A stretch of DNA of 6,076 nt from an uncultured Oscillibacter sp. (GTDB lineage Bacteria; Bacillota; Clostridia; Oscillospirales; Oscillospiraceae), in the NCBI GenBank assembly GCA_948435975.1, contig CAOJHG010000149.1, positions 1-6,076 on the forward strand, written 5' to 3'. The number at the start of each line of letters is the position of its first letter. Positions within the stretch are counted from its first letter, which is position 1. Positions 5,038 through 6,076 of the stretch are shown piece by piece. The notes under the pieces were generated by a model. That model was not told where the DNA came from and did not search any database. It saw nothing but the letters and a program-made list of their open reading frames with translations. Both the position numbers and the translations under genes were made by a program.

Positions 5038-6076
5038 CATAACATCGTTTGTCCCATTTCCTCGGAGGGAAAGGGTTCGCTCAGGCGGCAGACGGCCCCA
5101 TATTTCGTCTGACGGACGCCCTCCTGCTTAGCGATAGCTTCGCCAAGCTTACGAAAATCCGTATAGCCCGCCAGCATGTTGAGAATCTCATCTCCCGCTC
5201 CGGCGAGGCGGAGGTTCTCCTCGGCATATTCCGCAAAGTCCGACGGGACGCGCTCATAATCGTCGATGTCGATGGCGATAGTAAGCGCCTCAGAGAAGGT
5301 TGCAGGCTCCTCCACCGCCAAAGCGGAGCAGTATTTGAGATATTCACCTCCGGTCCGGGTCATATCACGGACGCGGGACGCCAAGGCGTCGGCCTCCTCG
5401 ACAGTGATGCCGCCCATGGGGATCAGCTCTGCCAGATAAGACATGTCCGGCCCCGCCTGGACGTCCAGCAGCTTGGCTTCCTCAAACGACGCTGCCTTCA
5501 GCTCACGCTTCGCTTCGTCCAGACGCTCAGCGGCAGACGGGAGGTCAAGGGAAACCGTCTTGTCCCCTTTGACAAGCGTCAGGCGGAACACTGGACGCTG
5601 CGTCATATCAGGGGCGTTCTCCCGGCGCTGCACATAACCATCTGTGGTAAAAATGCCGTTGTGGGAATCGAAGTATACGTTTCCGATAACGTCATAGTCC
5701 AGATACGGACGTACCTCTTTGGGAAAGCTGATATGCAAGCGGTCAGCGTTCACCAGCCATTGGCCCAGAGTCCGTTCCGTTGTGACGCCGCCGATCAGTT
5801 CGTAGTCACTGATATTTTGGACGACGCGGTAAACATCCGCCAGGCAGCTGACATGCTCCATGCGCAGCGCGCCGGAGAGGATTCGCAGGTCTCTTTCTCC
5901 CAGCCGTTCCGCCTTTTCCACAAGCGCGTTCAGCTGGGATACGTCGGTCAGGCTTTGAAGCGCCATGCCCTTGAGGTGGTGTTCCAGGCACTCGATGGGG
6001 CTGACAAACCGCTCGATGGTCAGCTGGGGAGGTTGTCCGCCGGGGACCGTGGACTGGGCGAAGAAATCCTGTAAGC
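5037..6076 (-). CDS. ArdA-like two-unit protein (5' end beyond right edge)
   Basis: The frame is open from the right edge to TGA 5039-5037, at least 345 residues. ATG 5966-5964 is a possible start, but the 36 codons upstream (including PPQLTIERFVSPIECLEHHL) align with residues about 43-66 of the 396-residue paralogue, so the true start lies outside the window. Counting from the Met at 5966, the ArdA-like unit shows QLNALVEKAERL (11-22), ISDYELIGG (52-60), LGQWL, and VRPYLDYDVIGNVYF followed by HNGIFTTDGYV (85-112). The last part is very close in pattern to the end of Tn916 ArdA as I remember it. A second unit at about 125-300 ends in DFRKLGEAI, then TKYGAV. ArdA proteins mimic DNA and block type I restriction enzymes, so the same role is inferred here without direct evidence. 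It is the first visible gene of the operon. Confidence 0.78.
   Translation of the reverse strand, partial: LQDFFAQSTVPGGQPPQLTIERFVSPIECLEHHLKGMALQSLTDVSQLNALVEKAERLGERDLRILSGALRMEHVSCLADVYRVVQNISDYELIGGVTTERTLGQWLVNADRLHISFPKEVRPYLDYDVIGNVYFDSHNGIFTTDGYVQRRENAPDMTQRPVFRLTLVKGDKTVSLDLPSAAERLDEAKRELKAASFEEAKLLDVQAGPDMSYLAELIPMGGITVEEADALASRVRDMTRTGGEYLKYCSALAVEEPATFSEALTIAIDIDDYERVPSDFAEYAEENLRLAGAGDEILNMLAGYTDFRKLGEAIAKQEGVRQTKYGAVCRLSEPFPSEEMGQTML

Noticed and set aside
5964..5966. ATG 5966 as the true start of the right-hand ArdA-like gene
   Set aside because: The frame stays open to the window edge, and the upstream codons align with the paralogue at 272-1462, so this Met is internal.
5049..6074. 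Plus-strand open frame of 341 codons
   Set aside because: It is opposite the ArdA-like gene at 5037-6076, which has clear family motifs. No plus-strand ribosome binding site or recognisable domain was seen.

Overview
The window looks like part of an accessory or mobile-element region from a GC-rich Clostridia-type Firmicute (gut Oscillospiraceae or Lachnospiraceae relatives). The grounds are strong AGGAGG-type ribosome binding sites, tightly packed small genes, and families known from conjugative elements of that group: DUF4314, ArdA-like proteins and an LPD28-like protein. No taxonomic marker, integrase, relaxase or other transfer gene is present, so the host and the element are inferred. 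I found no rRNA, tRNA, CRISPR array or insertion sequence.

Every supportable gene lies on the minus strand, so transcription runs from right to left. In that order they are: an ArdA-like protein cut by the right edge (5037-6076); an LPD28-like protein (4632-5024); a 118-base gap with a short inverted repeat and an open frame that lacks an ATG; two uncharacterised small proteins joined by a TGATG overlap (4154-4513 and 3759-4154); a DUF4240 protein (3079-3762); a DUF4314 protein (2167-3078); an ArdA-like gene that has lost its 5' part (1455 to about 2297); a complete 396-residue ArdA-like protein with a TTG start (272-1462); and a fourth, weaker ArdA-like candidate cut by the left edge (1-272). 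Most junctions are overlaps or spacings of 12 bases or less, which fits one polycistronic, translationally coupled operon.

Two points stand out. First, the ArdA-like proteins are about twice the length of classical ArdA and appear to contain two copies of an ArdA-like unit. With three or four such genes in 6 kb, the region resembles a multi-copy anti-restriction arsenal whose members have diverged. Anti-restriction activity is an inference from family resemblance only. Second, near 2286-2292 the DUF4314 gene switches abruptly into an ArdA-like gene in another frame. This looks like a deletion scar that removed the DUF4314 C-terminus and the ArdA-like N-terminus. It leaves DUF4314 with an arginine-rich out-of-frame tail and leaves the ArdA-like gene without its own start.

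How the genes cooperate is not shown by the sequence. The context suggests establishment or maintenance functions of a mobile element, but DUF4314, DUF4240, the LPD28-like protein and the two small proteins have no function that can be assigned here.
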